DNA of 64,000 bases from Curtobacterium sp. TC1 (GTDB lineage: Bacteria; Actinomycetota; Actinomycetes; Actinomycetales; Microbacteriaceae). The notes below the pieces were generated by a model that was given only the letters and a program-made list of their open reading frames with translations, did no database searches and was not told where the DNA came from. Positions 24,754-33,822 of this stretch are shown piece by piece. The stretch lies in assembly GCF_019844075.1 (NCBI RefSeq), contig NZ_CP081964.1, positions 3,100,001-3,164,000 of the forward strand. The letters run 5' to 3'. The position numbers were made by a program, and so were the translations under genes. Position 1 is the first letter of the stretch. The number at the start of each line of letters is the position of its first letter.

Positions 24754-26411
24754 TTGCCTCCGTCGATCAAGTAGGCGTCGGAGAGGACGGGCTCGCCCTC
24801 ACTCGGCTCGATCCACACGCCGCTGACGCGCTCGGAGATCCCGAGGCGGGTCTGGATCGGGTAGAGCGGCAGCGACCAGGCCTTGGACGACAGCAGTGCC
24901 TGCGCCTTCGAGTACGCGGTCGCCTGCTTCGCCGGGTCGGTCGTCGCCGTGCCCTCGATGAGCAGCCGGTCGAGTTCGTCGTCGTAGGCGAACGCCGAGT
25001 TCTGCCCGTTGTCGACGTCGTAGGTCGCCTTCGAGTACTTGATGTACATGACGTGCGGGGTCGGGCTGTTCCAGTAGTTCCCGAGCAGGTCGTAGGCCTT
25101 CGGGTCGCCCCACACGGCGTTCATCGAGGAGGAGTCGAGCGCCTGCAGCACGACCTTGATCCCGACGCGTTTCTCCATCGCCTGGATGTCCTGCAGGATC
25201 GTGACGTCCGCCGGTGGGGTCTCGGCGGAGTCCGCGTTGTACGGCAGCTTCACCGTGAGCGTCCGTCCGTCCTTCGTCCGGTAGCCGTCGGCGTCACGGC
25301 CGTTCCAGCCGGCGTCGTCGAGGAGTTCCTTCGCCGCTGCCGGGTCGTACGGGAAGGGCTCGTGGTGCGCGGCGTCGTAGTGCGGTGTGCCCGAGGAGAC
25401 GTTGTTGCCCTCGTACGGGAACACGCCGTTGTAGGCGCTCTCGACGGCCTCCTTCGCGTCCGAGGCGTGCACGAACGCCTTGCGGACGCGGATGTCGCTG
25501 AAGACCGCGCTCTGCGTGTTGATGTCCAGGCTGAACGGCGATCCCGAGTGCACGAACGACTGCAGCTCGATCGACGGATCCGACTTCGCCAGGCCCTCGC
25601 TCTCCGGCGGCACGTTGAAGATGACGTCCGCCTCGCCCGAGCTGAGTGCGCCGTACCGGGTGGTGTTGTCCTTCAGGAACTTCCACGTGATGCCGTCCAG
25701 GTACGCGGGACCCTGGTGCTTCGCGTCGTCCGGCGCGCTGTTGTACGTGTCGTTCCGGACCAGTTCGACGTCCCGCTCGTGGTTCCACTTCGTGACCTCG
25801 AACGGCCCGGTGCCGACCGGCGACTCGCAGTTCGCGGCGAGTCCCCGTGCCATGGCCTTCGGCGACTCCATGCCGAAGAACGCCTGCGACAGCGCGGCGA
25901 GGAGCGGGGAGTACGGCCGCTTCAGGGAGACCCGGACGACGTGGTCACTGATCGCGGTGGCCTTGTCGAAGTACCCCGTCAAGTACAGCAGATCGGTCGA
26001 GGACTGCGTCGCTGGGTCGAGGATCTGCGTGAAGTTGTCCACCACGGCCTGAGCGTCGAACGGGGTGCCGTCAGTGAACCGCACGCCCTGCTTCAGTGTG
26101 AAGTCGTACTGCTTGCCGTCGTCCGAGATCGTCCAACTGGACGCGAGCCACGGCCGCACGCTGCCGTCCTCCTGCAGCGACACGAGCGAGTCCAGGTACT
26201 GCCTGGCGATGTACGTCTGCGGCATGTCCCCGGAGTTGTGCGGGTCGAGGCAGGTCGGTTCGCGGTCGGTGGCGTACACGAGCGTGCCGCCGCGGACCGG
26301 GCCCCGGTCGCGGCCCGCGGCGGTCGACCCGTCGGCGCAGCCCGCGAGCAGCGTCACGACGGCGACCACCGAGGCCGCGACCACGAACGGTCGGAGTGAG
26401 AGACGAACCAT
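24750..26411 (-). CDS. ABC transporter substrate-binding lipoprotein (SBP_bac_5 family)
   Basis: 553 residues. A signal peptide ends in lipobox LLAGC (Cys25). The family-5 binding fold begins GGTLVYATDREPTCLDPHN, with LASSWTISDDGKQYDFTLKQGVRFTDG and further conserved segments (FDAQAVVDNF, GTGPFEVTKW). Members bind peptides, nickel, or small organic molecules. ATG 26411 is chosen because the signal peptide begins there. First gene of a four-gene overlapping operon with permeases and ATPase, then the SfnB-like monooxygenase, so the ligand is probably an organosulfur or sulfonate-type compound. Confidence 0.92.
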   Translation of the reverse strand: MVRLSLRPFVVAASVVAVVTLLAGCADGSTAAGRDRGPVRGGTLVYATDREPTCLDPHNSGDMPQTYIARQYLDSLVSLQEDGSVRPWLASSWTISDDGKQYDFTLKQGVRFTDGTPFDAQAVVDNFTQILDPATQSSTDLLYLTGYFDKATAISDHVVRVSLKRPYSPLLAALSQAFFGMESPKAMARGLAANCESPVGTGPFEVTKWNHERDVELVRNDTYNSAPDDAKHQGPAYLDGITWKFLKDNTTRYGALSSGEADVIFNVPPESEGLAKSDPSIELQSFVHSGSPFSLDINTQSAVFSDIRVRKAFVHASDAKEAVESAYNGVFPYEGNNVSSGTPHYDAAHHEPFPYDPAAAKELLDDAGWNGRDADGYRTKDGRTLTVKLPYNADSAETPPADVTILQDIQAMEKRVGIKVVLQALDSSSMNAVWGDPKAYDLLGNYWNSPTPHVMYIKYSKATYDVDNGQNSAFAYDDELDRLLIEGTATTDPAKQATAYSKAQALLSSKAWSLPLYPIQTRLGISERVSGVWIEPSEGEPVLSDAYLIDGGK

Positions 26412-26585
26412 GGGGAAGGACGGTACGGCCGGGGTCCGTCGGCCGCGAGCGCCGGGCAACACTCCGCAACGGACGGACATCCGGCGTCACACCTGGTCCG
26501 CTCTGTGCCGTCGGATGACGTCGCCACGCACGTAGCACTCCGTCACGAACACCGGGGATCCGGCGTCGGTTCCTACGCTCGGGGG

Positions 26586-27956
26586 ATGCCGAAACGCCTG
26601 CTGCTCAACGTGTTCGAGATGAACTGCGTCGGCCACATCACCCACGGGTTGTGGCGCCTGCCCGGCAACAACCGGCACCGCTACACGGACATCCGGTACT
26701 GGACCGAGCTGGCGCGCACCGCCGAGGCCGGGCAGTTCGACGCGGTGTTCATCGCCGACGTCCTCGGGGCCTACGACGTGTACGGCGGCTCCGCTGCACC
26801 GGCGCTGCGCGAGGGGTTGCAGATCCCGAACAACGACCCGATGCTCGTGGTCCCGGCGATGGCGGCCGTGACGGAGCACCTCGGCTTCGGCATCACCTTC
26901 TCGACCAGCTACGAGCCCCCGTTCGCGTTCGCGCGACGGATGTCGACGCTCGATCACCTGACGAACGGCCGCGTCGGCTGGAACGTCGTCACGAGCTACC
27001 TCCCGAACGCAGCCCGCAACTTCGGCCTGGCGACCGAGATCCCGCACGACACCCGGTACGAGATCGCTGACGAGTACCTCGAGGTGCTGTACCAGCTGTG
27101 GGAGGGCTCCTGGGAGGACGGCGCCGTCCTTCGGGACGCCGAACGCGGGATCTACACCGACCCCGCGAAGGTCCACCCGATCGACCACGTCGGTGATCAC
27201 TTCCGGGTCGCCGGCCCGCACCTGTCCGAGCCGTCGCCGCAGCGCACCCCGACCCTGTTCCTGGCGACCGGTTCGCCGGCCGGCATCGCCCGCGCGGGCC
27301 GGCACGCCGAGGTCGTCTTCACCGGCGGGCACGGCGTCGAGCGCACCGCTGACGCCGTCCGGGCCGCCGCCGAGTCGGCGGGCCGTGACCGTGACGACGT
27401 CAAGTTCGTGACGCAGGCCGCCGTGATCACCGCGCCGACGCAGCGCGACGTGGACGACAAGGTCGCCCAGTACCGCGCGTTCCAGAGCGAGGAAGGCCCC
27501 CTCATCCACGGGAGCGTGCCCTTCGACGCCCTCGCGCACCCGCGCACCCGCTCCGTCCGGGACGCACTCGATGCCGAAGGGGTGGAGGGCGGCGAGCGGC
27601 TGGTCGGCCGCGTTGCCCTGGACCAGACCGTGGGAGAGCTCCTGGACCGGGTGAACGAGGCATGGCACGGCGCCTTCTGGGCTGCCGGTGTCCCCGAGGC
27701 CGTCACCGAACAGATCGAAGGCTGGCTGGACGACGACGGGATCGACGGCATCAACCTGCGGCAGTACCACTCGTTCGACACCGTGCGCGACTTCGCGACC
27801 CACGTCACCCCACTGCTGCGGGAACGCGGCCGGCTGCCCGAGCGGTACACCGACGGCGAGACGCTTCGCCAGCGCGTTCAGGGCGGCGGGCCGTCACGAC
27901 TGCCGAGCCGCCACCCTGCGGCACGGCACCGCCGCGGAGTCGACGCCCGGGGCTGA
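26586..27956 (+). CDS. LLM-class flavin-dependent monooxygenase (DszA/NtaA/SnaA group)
   Basis: 456 residues, bacterial luciferase-like TIM barrel. NtaA/DszA signatures: MPKRLLLNVFEMNCVGHITH, LWRLPGN, FSTSYEPPFAFARRMSTLDHLTNGRVGWNVVTS and FLATGSPAGIARAGRHAE. These two-component monooxygenases use FMNH2 to cleave sulfones, nitrilotriacetate or similar substrates. The start is the ATG at 26586 following a G-rich tract. It is divergent from the ABC operon; the 174-base gap holds the promoters of both. Expected to act downstream of the SfnB-like enzyme. The last 30 residues are Arg- and Pro-rich. Confidence 0.9.
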   Translation: MPKRLLLNVFEMNCVGHITHGLWRLPGNNRHRYTDIRYWTELARTAEAGQFDAVFIADVLGAYDVYGGSAAPALREGLQIPNNDPMLVVPAMAAVTEHLGFGITFSTSYEPPFAFARRMSTLDHLTNGRVGWNVVTSYLPNAARNFGLATEIPHDTRYEIADEYLEVLYQLWEGSWEDGAVLRDAERGIYTDPAKVHPIDHVGDHFRVAGPHLSEPSPQRTPTLFLATGSPAGIARAGRHAEVVFTGGHGVERTADAVRAAAESAGRDRDDVKFVTQAAVITAPTQRDVDDKVAQYRAFQSEEGPLIHGSVPFDALAHPRTRSVRDALDAEGVEGGERLVGRVALDQTVGELLDRVNEAWHGAFWAAGVPEAVTEQIEGWLDDDGIDGINLRQYHSFDTVRDFATHVTPLLRERGRLPERYTDGETLRQRVQGGGPSRLPSRHPAARHRRGVDARG

Positions 27957-28012
27957 TCGCCGGGCGCATCGGCGTTCCGCCCGTCCGCGGTCCGGACGCG
28001 TACGGTACCCAT

Positions 28013-28204
28013 GTGACCAGAACCCATCCGGCAAGACCGCATCGCCTCGTGCTGATCGCCGCCGCCGTCGTGCTGGTGATCGGCATCGTGCTCCTGTTCA
28101 CCCCGTGGGACGGGCTGATCCCCGTGCTCGCCTGGGTGCTCATCGTGGCGTCCATCGCCCTCGGCGCGATCACCCTGTTCTTCTCGCGCGCACCCCGCAG
28201 CTGA
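28013..28204 (+). CDS. Small two-TM membrane protein
   Basis: 63 residues from a GTG, with two hydrophobic helices (about 10-28 and 33-55) linked by TPWDGLIP and a short basic tail. No known family. It ends 28 bases before the convergent response regulator gene. Confidence 0.6.
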   Translation: MTRTHPARPHRLVLIAAAVVLVIGIVLLFTPWDGLIPVLAWVLIVASIALGAITLFFSRAPRS

Positions 28205-28231
28205 GCGCGCCGCCACGCGATCGGCGCCCCG

Positions 28232-28888
28232 TCAGGACCGCGGCACCAGTCCGTGCTCGTAGGCGAAGATCACCGCTTGCACCCGGTCGCGCAGCCCGAG
28301 CTTGCCGAGCACCCGCCCGACGTGGGTCTTGACCGTGGACTCGCTCGTCACCAGGTGCGCGGCGATCTCGGGGTTCGACAGCCCGCGGGCCATCGCGAGC
28401 AGCACGTCGCGCTCGCGCGGGGTCAGGGGCTCCAGCGGGTCCGGACCCGCCGGCCGGTCGTCCGGCAGCACCGAGCCGAAGAGCTCGAGCATCCGGCGCG
28501 TCACCCGCGGTGAGACGGCGGCCTCGCCCGCTGCCACGGACCGGACGGCGTCGAGGAGCTGCGCGGCGCTCACGTCCTTCAGCAGGAACCCGCTCGCCCC
28601 GGCACGCAGGCCACCGAACGCGTACTCGTCCAGGTCGAAGGTCGTCAGCACGAGCACCCGGGTCTCGGGGACCTGCTCGACGATCGCGGCCGTCGCCGTG
28701 ACGCCGTCGACGTGGGGCATCCGGACGTCCATCAGCACGACGTCCGGACGCAGGGCACGGACGAGCCGCACGCCCGCACCGCCGTCGCCGGCCTCACCGA
28801 CGACCTCGATGTCGGGTTGTGCCTCGAGCAGCAGCCGGAACCCGGTCCGGATGAGTTGCTGGTCGTCGACGATCGCGACGCGGATCAT
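28232..28888 (-). CDS. LuxR/NarL-family response regulator
   Basis: 218 residues. Receiver domain: IRVAIVDDQQLIRTG (acidic pocket), phosphoacceptor Asp in VVLMDVRMPHVDG, Thr in VLTTFD, Lys in LLKDVSAA. C-terminal LuxR helix-turn-helix: LTPRERDVLLAMARGLSNPEIAAHLVTSESTVKTHV. ATG 28888 overlaps the stop of the kinase gene (ATGA). Last gene of the ABC-exporter/two-component operon; probably controls it. Confidence 0.95.
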   Translation of the reverse strand: MIRVAIVDDQQLIRTGFRLLLEAQPDIEVVGEAGDGGAGVRLVRALRPDVVLMDVRMPHVDGVTATAAIVEQVPETRVLVLTTFDLDEYAFGGLRAGASGFLLKDVSAAQLLDAVRSVAAGEAAVSPRVTRRMLELFGSVLPDDRPAGPDPLEPLTPRERDVLLAMARGLSNPEIAAHLVTSESTVKTHVGRVLGKLGLRDRVQAVIFAYEHGLVPRS

Positions 28889-30174
28889 CGGTCCTCCGTC
28901 CTGACCGGGATGGTCGCCCGGATCTGCCAACCGTCGGTGCCGTCGCGGGAGCCCGCGCGCACCTGCCCACCCAGCGCGCGGATGCGCTCGTCGATCCCGA
29001 TGAGCCCTCGACCCGACCCCGTCGTGGCGTGCGCCGACCCGTCGGGCCGAGCCGGGCCTCCCGTCCGACCGTCGTCGGTGACGACCACGGTGACCTCGGT
29101 GGCGGACGCGGCCACCTGGACGTCCACCGATCGGACGTGCTGCGCGTGCCGGGCGGTGTTGGTGAGGCCCTCCTGCACGACCCGGTACACGGCGAGCTGC
29201 AGGGCGTCGTCCTCGGGGACGACGCCGACGAGTTCGAGGGCGACGGGCGTGCCCAGCGCACGGAACCGGTCGACGAGTTGCGGGACGTCGTGGACGCCCG
29301 GTTGCGGCGCGAGCGCGGGTTCACCGTCGCCGCCGAGCACCCCGAGCATGCGGCGCATGTCCCCCATCGCGCCGCGGCCGACGTCGGCGACTCCGCGCAT
29401 GGCCGTCGTCGCTGCGGACTCGGCCGCGCCGGACGACGGCCCGGAGGAGGCCCCGGCCGCCGCACCCTCGGCCAGCCGCACCATGACGGTCAGCGAGTGG
29501 GACACGATGTCGTGCATCTCGCGCGCGATCCGGGCCCGTTCCGCGGCGGTGGCGAGCTGCGCCTGCTGGTCGCGCTCCCGTGCCAGCTGGTGCGCGCGGT
29601 CGATCAGGGCCTGCGTGTAGCGACGGCGGTTGGCGACGTTGATCCCGATCAGCACCGATGCGAGCAGGAAGGCCGTGGGCTGCGGGTACAGGACGTCGGC
29701 GAGCCCGCCGGATCCGGGTGCGATCACCCAGACGCGCAGGGCCGTGGCTCCGGCAGCCAGCACCGTGGCGACCGCGGCCGTCCACCAGCCGGCGGCGCGC
29801 GACCACCACACGGTCGCGGCGTAGACCGTGAAGAGCACCGGGGAGTACCCCGCTTCCGTCCACGTCATCGCGACGACCGACGCCAGCCCGAGCACCGCCG
29901 TCGCCGCGGGGTGCGTGCGCCGGAGCGGGATGCCGGAGACGGCGATGACCACGAGGACGACGACCGTGAGCCGCGCGGCGGGGCTCCCGTCGACCTGCCA
30001 CGCACTCCGGAACGCCACGACGACCTCGATCGCGCCCCAGAAGACCATGAGCAGCGCATCGGTCAGGACCGGGTGGCGCGCCCAGAACCGCCGGAGTCGG
30101 CCGGGTGCGTCGGGCAGGGCGATGCCCCCGGCGCCGTCCTGGACGGCACCGGGGGCGAGGTCGGCAGAGGTCAC
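28885..30174 (-). CDS. Sensor histidine kinase (HisKA_3, DesK/NarX-type)
   Basis: 429 residues. Several membrane helices in the first half, coiled coil, then the phosphoacceptor His in ARIAREMHDIVSHSL, and an ATPase domain with VVVTDDGRTGG and SGRGLIGIDERI. GTG at 30174 overlaps the permease stop (GTGA). The membrane part has no large outer sensor domain, as in intramembrane-sensing kinases paired with ABC exporters. Partner of the 28232-28888 regulator. Confidence 0.93.
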   Translation of the reverse strand: MTSADLAPGAVQDGAGGIALPDAPGRLRRFWARHPVLTDALLMVFWGAIEVVVAFRSAWQVDGSPAARLTVVVLVVIAVSGIPLRRTHPAATAVLGLASVVAMTWTEAGYSPVLFTVYAATVWWSRAAGWWTAAVATVLAAGATALRVWVIAPGSGGLADVLYPQPTAFLLASVLIGINVANRRRYTQALIDRAHQLARERDQQAQLATAAERARIAREMHDIVSHSLTVMVRLAEGAAAGASSGPSSGAAESAATTAMRGVADVGRGAMGDMRRMLGVLGGDGEPALAPQPGVHDVPQLVDRFRALGTPVALELVGVVPEDDALQLAVYRVVQEGLTNTARHAQHVRSVDVQVAASATEVTVVVTDDGRTGGPARPDGSAHATTGSGRGLIGIDERIRALGGQVRAGSRDGTDGWQIRATIPVRTEDR

Positions 30175-31052
30175 GCGTCCCGCTTCTCGACCAGGGCGAG
30201 CGCCGTCACCGAAGCGACGACCACCCAGGCCAGCAGTACCGCGAATCCGCTCCATCCCCCCAAGGCTAGGACGCCGTCGTGCCATCCCGAGGTGACCTCG
30301 GTGCCGAACTGCATGAGCGGTTGCCCAGCGTTCTGCGGCAGCAGGTTGGTGAGCGTGCCGAGCCAGTCCGCTCCGGTGAACGACTGCACCAACTGCACGA
30401 CGACCGGGGCGACGAGCATCAGCCCGAGCACACACGCGATCGCCCCGGCGGTGGAACGCAGGACCACCCCGACCGCGAAGGCGAGCAGCGCGATGAGCGT
30501 CAGGTAGACCGAGGCGCCGAGCAGCGGCATCGCGACGCTCGCGTCCAGCGACGCCTCGACGTTCCGGCCCGCCGCGATCGGCAGGGTGATGAACGCGGTG
30601 GCCCACACGCTGACGGCACTCGTGACGAAGACGACCACGGCGAGGACGATCGCCTTCGCCGCCAGCGCGACCGACCGCCGCGGGACCGCCGCGAACGACG
30701 AGCGGATCATACCGGTGCCGTACTCGCCGGTGACGACGAGGGCGCCGATCACCGCGACGATCAGGACCGAGAGCATCGTGCCGCTCGTGCTGTACTGCAC
30801 CAGGGCGTTCCGCGCCGCGTCGCCGGAGAGCCCCTGCCTGTCGGTGTCCGCGAAGGCCGCCAACAGCACGCCGATGCCGATCGGCAGGACGAGCAGCAGC
30901 AGGAAGCTCCACGCCGTCGACCGCAGCGAGCGGAGCTTGATCCACTCCGAGCGCAGGACGCCGGAGAAGTGGATGCCGGACGAGTAGCTGCCGGACGAGT
31001 GGCTGCCGGCTCCGTCGTGCCGCGGCAGGGTGTTGCTCGTGACCGCGCTCAC
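30171..31052 (-). CDS. ABC-2-type exporter permease
   Basis: 293 residues. After an N-terminal tail with three short SSG-type repeats (GSHSSGSYSSGIHFSG, tandem in the DNA), six membrane helices are visible, beginning RSTAWSFLLLLVLPIGIGVLL; VVTGEYGTGMIRSSF is the conserved ABC-2 loop. GTG start overlaps the ATPase stop. Works with the 31049-31960 ATPase, probably exporting a peptide antibiotic or lipid; such pairs with two-component systems often give drug resistance. Confidence 0.88.
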   Translation of the reverse strand: MSAVTSNTLPRHDGAGSHSSGSYSSGIHFSGVLRSEWIKLRSLRSTAWSFLLLLVLPIGIGVLLAAFADTDRQGLSGDAARNALVQYSTSGTMLSVLIVAVIGALVVTGEYGTGMIRSSFAAVPRRSVALAAKAIVLAVVVFVTSAVSVWATAFITLPIAAGRNVEASLDASVAMPLLGASVYLTLIALLAFAVGVVLRSTAGAIACVLGLMLVAPVVVQLVQSFTGADWLGTLTNLLPQNAGQPLMQFGTEVTSGWHDGVLALGGWSGFAVLLAWVVVASVTALALVEKRDA

Positions 31053-31960
31053 CGGGCCACCTCCGATCGGTACTCGACCTGGTCGTGCGTGAGTTCGAGG
31101 TAGGCCTGCTCCAGGCTCGCCTCGGTGGTGGCGAGCTGGTGCAGGACGATGCCGGCAGCACCCGCTGCCTCACCGATCTGCTCGGCGCCGAGGCCACGGA
31201 CCTGCAGCGCCCCGTCGCCCTCGTAGCCGATGGTGACGTCCGGTCCGGCGATCGCGTCGAGGAGCCGCTCGGGTTCCGGCGTCCGGACGGTGACGGACCG
31301 CTCCGTGGCGGCGGCGACCAGGTCCGCGATGTCCGTGTCCGCGAGCACGCGGCCGCGGCCCATCACGACGATGCGGTCGGCGGTCAGGGCCATCTCGCTC
31401 ATCAGGTGGCTCGAGATGAACACCGCACGCCCCTCGGCGGCCAGGCTGCGGGCGAGCCGACGCACCCACACGACGCCCTCGGGGTCGAGGCCGTTGACCG
31501 GCTCGTCGAGGATCAGCGTCTGCGGGTCGCCGAGCAGGGCCGCCGCGATCCCGAGCCGCTGCCCCATGCCGAGCGAGAACCCGCCGACGCGCTTCTTCGC
31601 GACGTTCTCGAGGCCGGTCATCCCGATGACCTCGTGCACGCGGGCCGCCGGGATCCGGTGCGTCGCGGCGAGCGCCGACAGGTGCTCGAAGGCGCTGCGG
31701 CCCTTGTGGACGGCCTTCGCCTCGAGCAGCGCGCCGACGCGACGGAGCGGGTCGCGTAGTTCACGGTAGGGGCGCCCGTCGACGTGGGCGGTACCCGAGG
31801 TGGGCCGGTCCAGCCCGACGACGGCGCGCATCGTGGTGGACTTGCCGGCGCCGTTCGGACCGAGGAAGCCGGTGACGACGCCGGGACGCACCGTGAAGGA
31901 CACGTCGTCGACGGCGACCTTCTCGCCGTAGCGCTTGGTGAGGTTCTGGATCTCGATCAT
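31049..31960 (-). CDS. ABC transporter ATPase (export type)
   Basis: 303 residues: MIEIQNLTKRYGEKVAVDDV at the start, Walker A GPNGAGKST, signature LGMGQR (usual variant for this subfamily), Walker B LILDEPVNGLDPEG, and H-loop SSHLMSEM. The C-terminal 80 residues are the extension common in drug or lantibiotic exporters. First gene of an operon of four genes linked by four-base overlaps: ATPase, permease, kinase, regulator. The palindrome at 32028-32045 lies 68 bases upstream. Confidence 0.94.
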   Translation of the reverse strand: MIEIQNLTKRYGEKVAVDDVSFTVRPGVVTGFLGPNGAGKSTTMRAVVGLDRPTSGTAHVDGRPYRELRDPLRRVGALLEAKAVHKGRSAFEHLSALAATHRIPAARVHEVIGMTGLENVAKKRVGGFSLGMGQRLGIAAALLGDPQTLILDEPVNGLDPEGVVWVRRLARSLAAEGRAVFISSHLMSEMALTADRIVVMGRGRVLADTDIADLVAAATERSVTVRTPEPERLLDAIAGPDVTIGYEGDGALQVRGLGAEQIGEAAGAAGIVLHQLATTEASLEQAYLELTHDQVEYRSEVAR

Positions 31961-32027
31961 GCGGCAACGGTACGGAGACGGCCGGGTCCGCCACATCGCC
32001 GTCGCAGACGATCTCCGCGGGGCGGTC

Positions 32028-32045
32028 GTGGTACCCCGGTACCAC
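32028..32045. promoter_or_regulatory. 18-bp perfect palindrome between divergent genes
   Basis: GTGGTACCCCGGTACCAC apart from its 2-base CC centre is a perfect inverted repeat. It lies between the ABC/two-component operon (start 31960) and the hydrolase (start 32074), a good place for an operator. Confidence 0.5.
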
Positions 32046-32073
32046 CCGCAGCGGTGCCGGATACGGTGGGGAC

Positions 32074-33069
32074 ATGGTCGTCCAGCGCTGGCACGAGGAC
32101 GTCCTCGGGGCGCCCTACGAGCGACTCGAACTCCCGCTCGGCACCGACTCCGAGGGGCCCGTCGTCGCCACCCTGGTCCGTCGTCGCCACACCCCGACCG
32201 ACCTGTTGCTGCACGGGCGCGGACCGCTGCACGGCGCTGACGTGCTGTACGTGCACGGGTGGTCGGACTACTTCTTCCAGACGGAGCTCGCCGAGCGGCT
32301 CGAACGGCTCGGTGCCCGCTTCCACGCACTGGACCTGCGGAAGTACGGCCGGAGCCTCCGCCCCCAGCAGACCCCGGGGAACGTCGACGACCTGGCGGTG
32401 TACGACGAGGACATCGCCGCAGCGCTCGACGCGGTGTCCGCCGAGCATCCCGGCCCCGGTGAGCGGCGACTCGTGCTGATGGGGCACTCCACCGGCGGTC
32501 TGACGCTGTCGCTGTGGGCTGCGCGGCACCCGGAACTCGTCGACGGGATCATCCTGAACAGTCCCTGGCTCGAGTTCCAGGCGACCGCCGTGGGCCGGGC
32601 GATCGTCGCGCCCGTCATCAAGCTCGGCGCGAAGCGGAACCCCCTCGCCCCGATGCCCGCCGTCGATCCCGGCTTCTACACGCGCACCGTGTCGGCCGCG
32701 GGCGAGGGCTCGTGGACGTACGACCAGCAGTGGCGGCCGGAACGCGGGTTCCCCCTGCACCCCGGGTGGCTCGCGGCGGTCTTCGCGGGGCAGGAGACGG
32801 TCGAGCACGGGCTCGACATCCAGGTCCCCGTCCTGGTCATGCTCAGCGACAAGAGCATGTTGCAACCCCGGTGGGACCCCGGCATGGCACACGCCGACGT
32901 CGCGCTGAACGTCGACACGGTGGCCCACCGAGCCCTGTCACTCGGCAACGAGGTGACGGTCCGCCGACTGCCGGGAGCCGTGCACGACGTGGTGCTGTCC
33001 GCGCCCGACGTGCGGGAGCAGGCGTACGACGCGATCGGACGCTGGGCCACCACGCTGCAGCCCCGCTAG
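32074..33069 (+). CDS. Alpha/beta hydrolase (serine aminopeptidase S33/lysophospholipase-like)
   Basis: 331 residues. Oxyanion region YVHGWSDYFFQ, nucleophile Ser in LMGHSTGGLTLSLWA, acid Asp probably in PVLVMLSDKS, and His in LPGAVHDVVLS. The family covers monoacylglycerol lipases and lysophospholipases; the exact ester is unknown. Followed nine bases later by an acetyltransferase gene, probably one transcript. Confidence 0.88.
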   Translation: MVVQRWHEDVLGAPYERLELPLGTDSEGPVVATLVRRRHTPTDLLLHGRGPLHGADVLYVHGWSDYFFQTELAERLERLGARFHALDLRKYGRSLRPQQTPGNVDDLAVYDEDIAAALDAVSAEHPGPGERRLVLMGHSTGGLTLSLWAARHPELVDGIILNSPWLEFQATAVGRAIVAPVIKLGAKRNPLAPMPAVDPGFYTRTVSAAGEGSWTYDQQWRPERGFPLHPGWLAAVFAGQETVEHGLDIQVPVLVMLSDKSMLQPRWDPGMAHADVALNVDTVAHRALSLGNEVTVRRLPGAVHDVVLSAPDVREQAYDAIGRWATTLQPR

Positions 33070-33078
33070 CGTGGCGGG

Positions 33079-33645
33079 ATGACCGACCGCTCCGTCCGGC
33101 TGATCCGGCTCGACCCGATCGGGATCGACCACGATGCCCTCGTCGACTTCCTGTCGACCGAGGACTTTCCCTTCCACGTGCGGCGGTCGTGGAGCCGGGC
33201 GGACGCCGTCGAGGCAGTGGACTCCGGGTCCTACCGCGACGACGAGCACGACTCGTACTGGATCGACCACGCGGAACACGGTCGCGTCGGGTTCGTCCGG
33301 CTCGAGGACCTGGAAGACCCGGTCCCGCTGTTCGACCTGCGCATCGCCGGTGCGTTCCGCGGCCGCGGACTCGGCGTCCCGACACTGCGCGCGGTCACCG
33401 ACCACGTGTTCGGCACCATGCCGTCGGTGACCCGGTTCGAGGGGCAGACCCGCGAGGACAACACGGCGATGCGCCGGGTCTTCGGGCGAGCTGGGTGGGT
33501 CAAGGAGGCGCACTACCGCGAGGGGTGGCCGATCGAGGGCGGCCGCGCGGTCGCGTCGGTCGGCTACGGGATCCTGCGCCACGACTGGGAGACGGGCGAG
33601 ACGACGCCGGTGCCGTGGGACGACGACGTGCTCCCGGACGACTGA
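33079..33645 (+). CDS. GNAT-family N-acetyltransferase
   Basis: 188 residues. The GNAT core is visible as DLRIAGAFRGRGLGVPTLRAVTDHVF (acetyl-CoA pyrophosphate loop RGRGLG) and TREDNTAMRRVFGRAGWVKEAHYREGW, the last conserved helix and strand. Resembles RimJ/RimL-like enzymes. The substrate is not known. Nine bases after the hydrolase gene; followed by a hairpin at 33677-33718. Confidence 0.88.
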   Translation: MTDRSVRLIRLDPIGIDHDALVDFLSTEDFPFHVRRSWSRADAVEAVDSGSYRDDEHDSYWIDHAEHGRVGFVRLEDLEDPVPLFDLRIAGAFRGRGLGVPTLRAVTDHVFGTMPSVTRFEGQTREDNTAMRRVFGRAGWVKEAHYREGWPIEGGRAVASVGYGILRHDWETGETTPVPWDDDVLPDD

Positions 33646-33676
33646 CGGTGCGGCGCGATCCGGGTCGCGATCCAGA

Positions 33677-33718
33677 GCGGACGGGAGGCCCGGGTGACGC
33701 CCGCCACGGCCCGTCCGC
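33677..33718. terminator. Intergenic hairpin of the GACGGGAGGCC family
   Basis: Arms GCGGACGGG/CCCGTCCGC around AGGCCCGGG...; between the convergent GNAT and VOC genes, so probably a two-way terminator. Shares its arm with hairpins at 35516, 40696 and 42969. Confidence 0.65.
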
Positions 33719-33822
33719 CGGGGCGGGTGGCTGCGTCCAGTGCGTGACGCGCGCGATCAGCCGCCGGTGGCCGTCCGGAGCGCGCTGCACGTGCGCCGGA
33801 ACGCCGCGCTGAGCGGCTTCGC

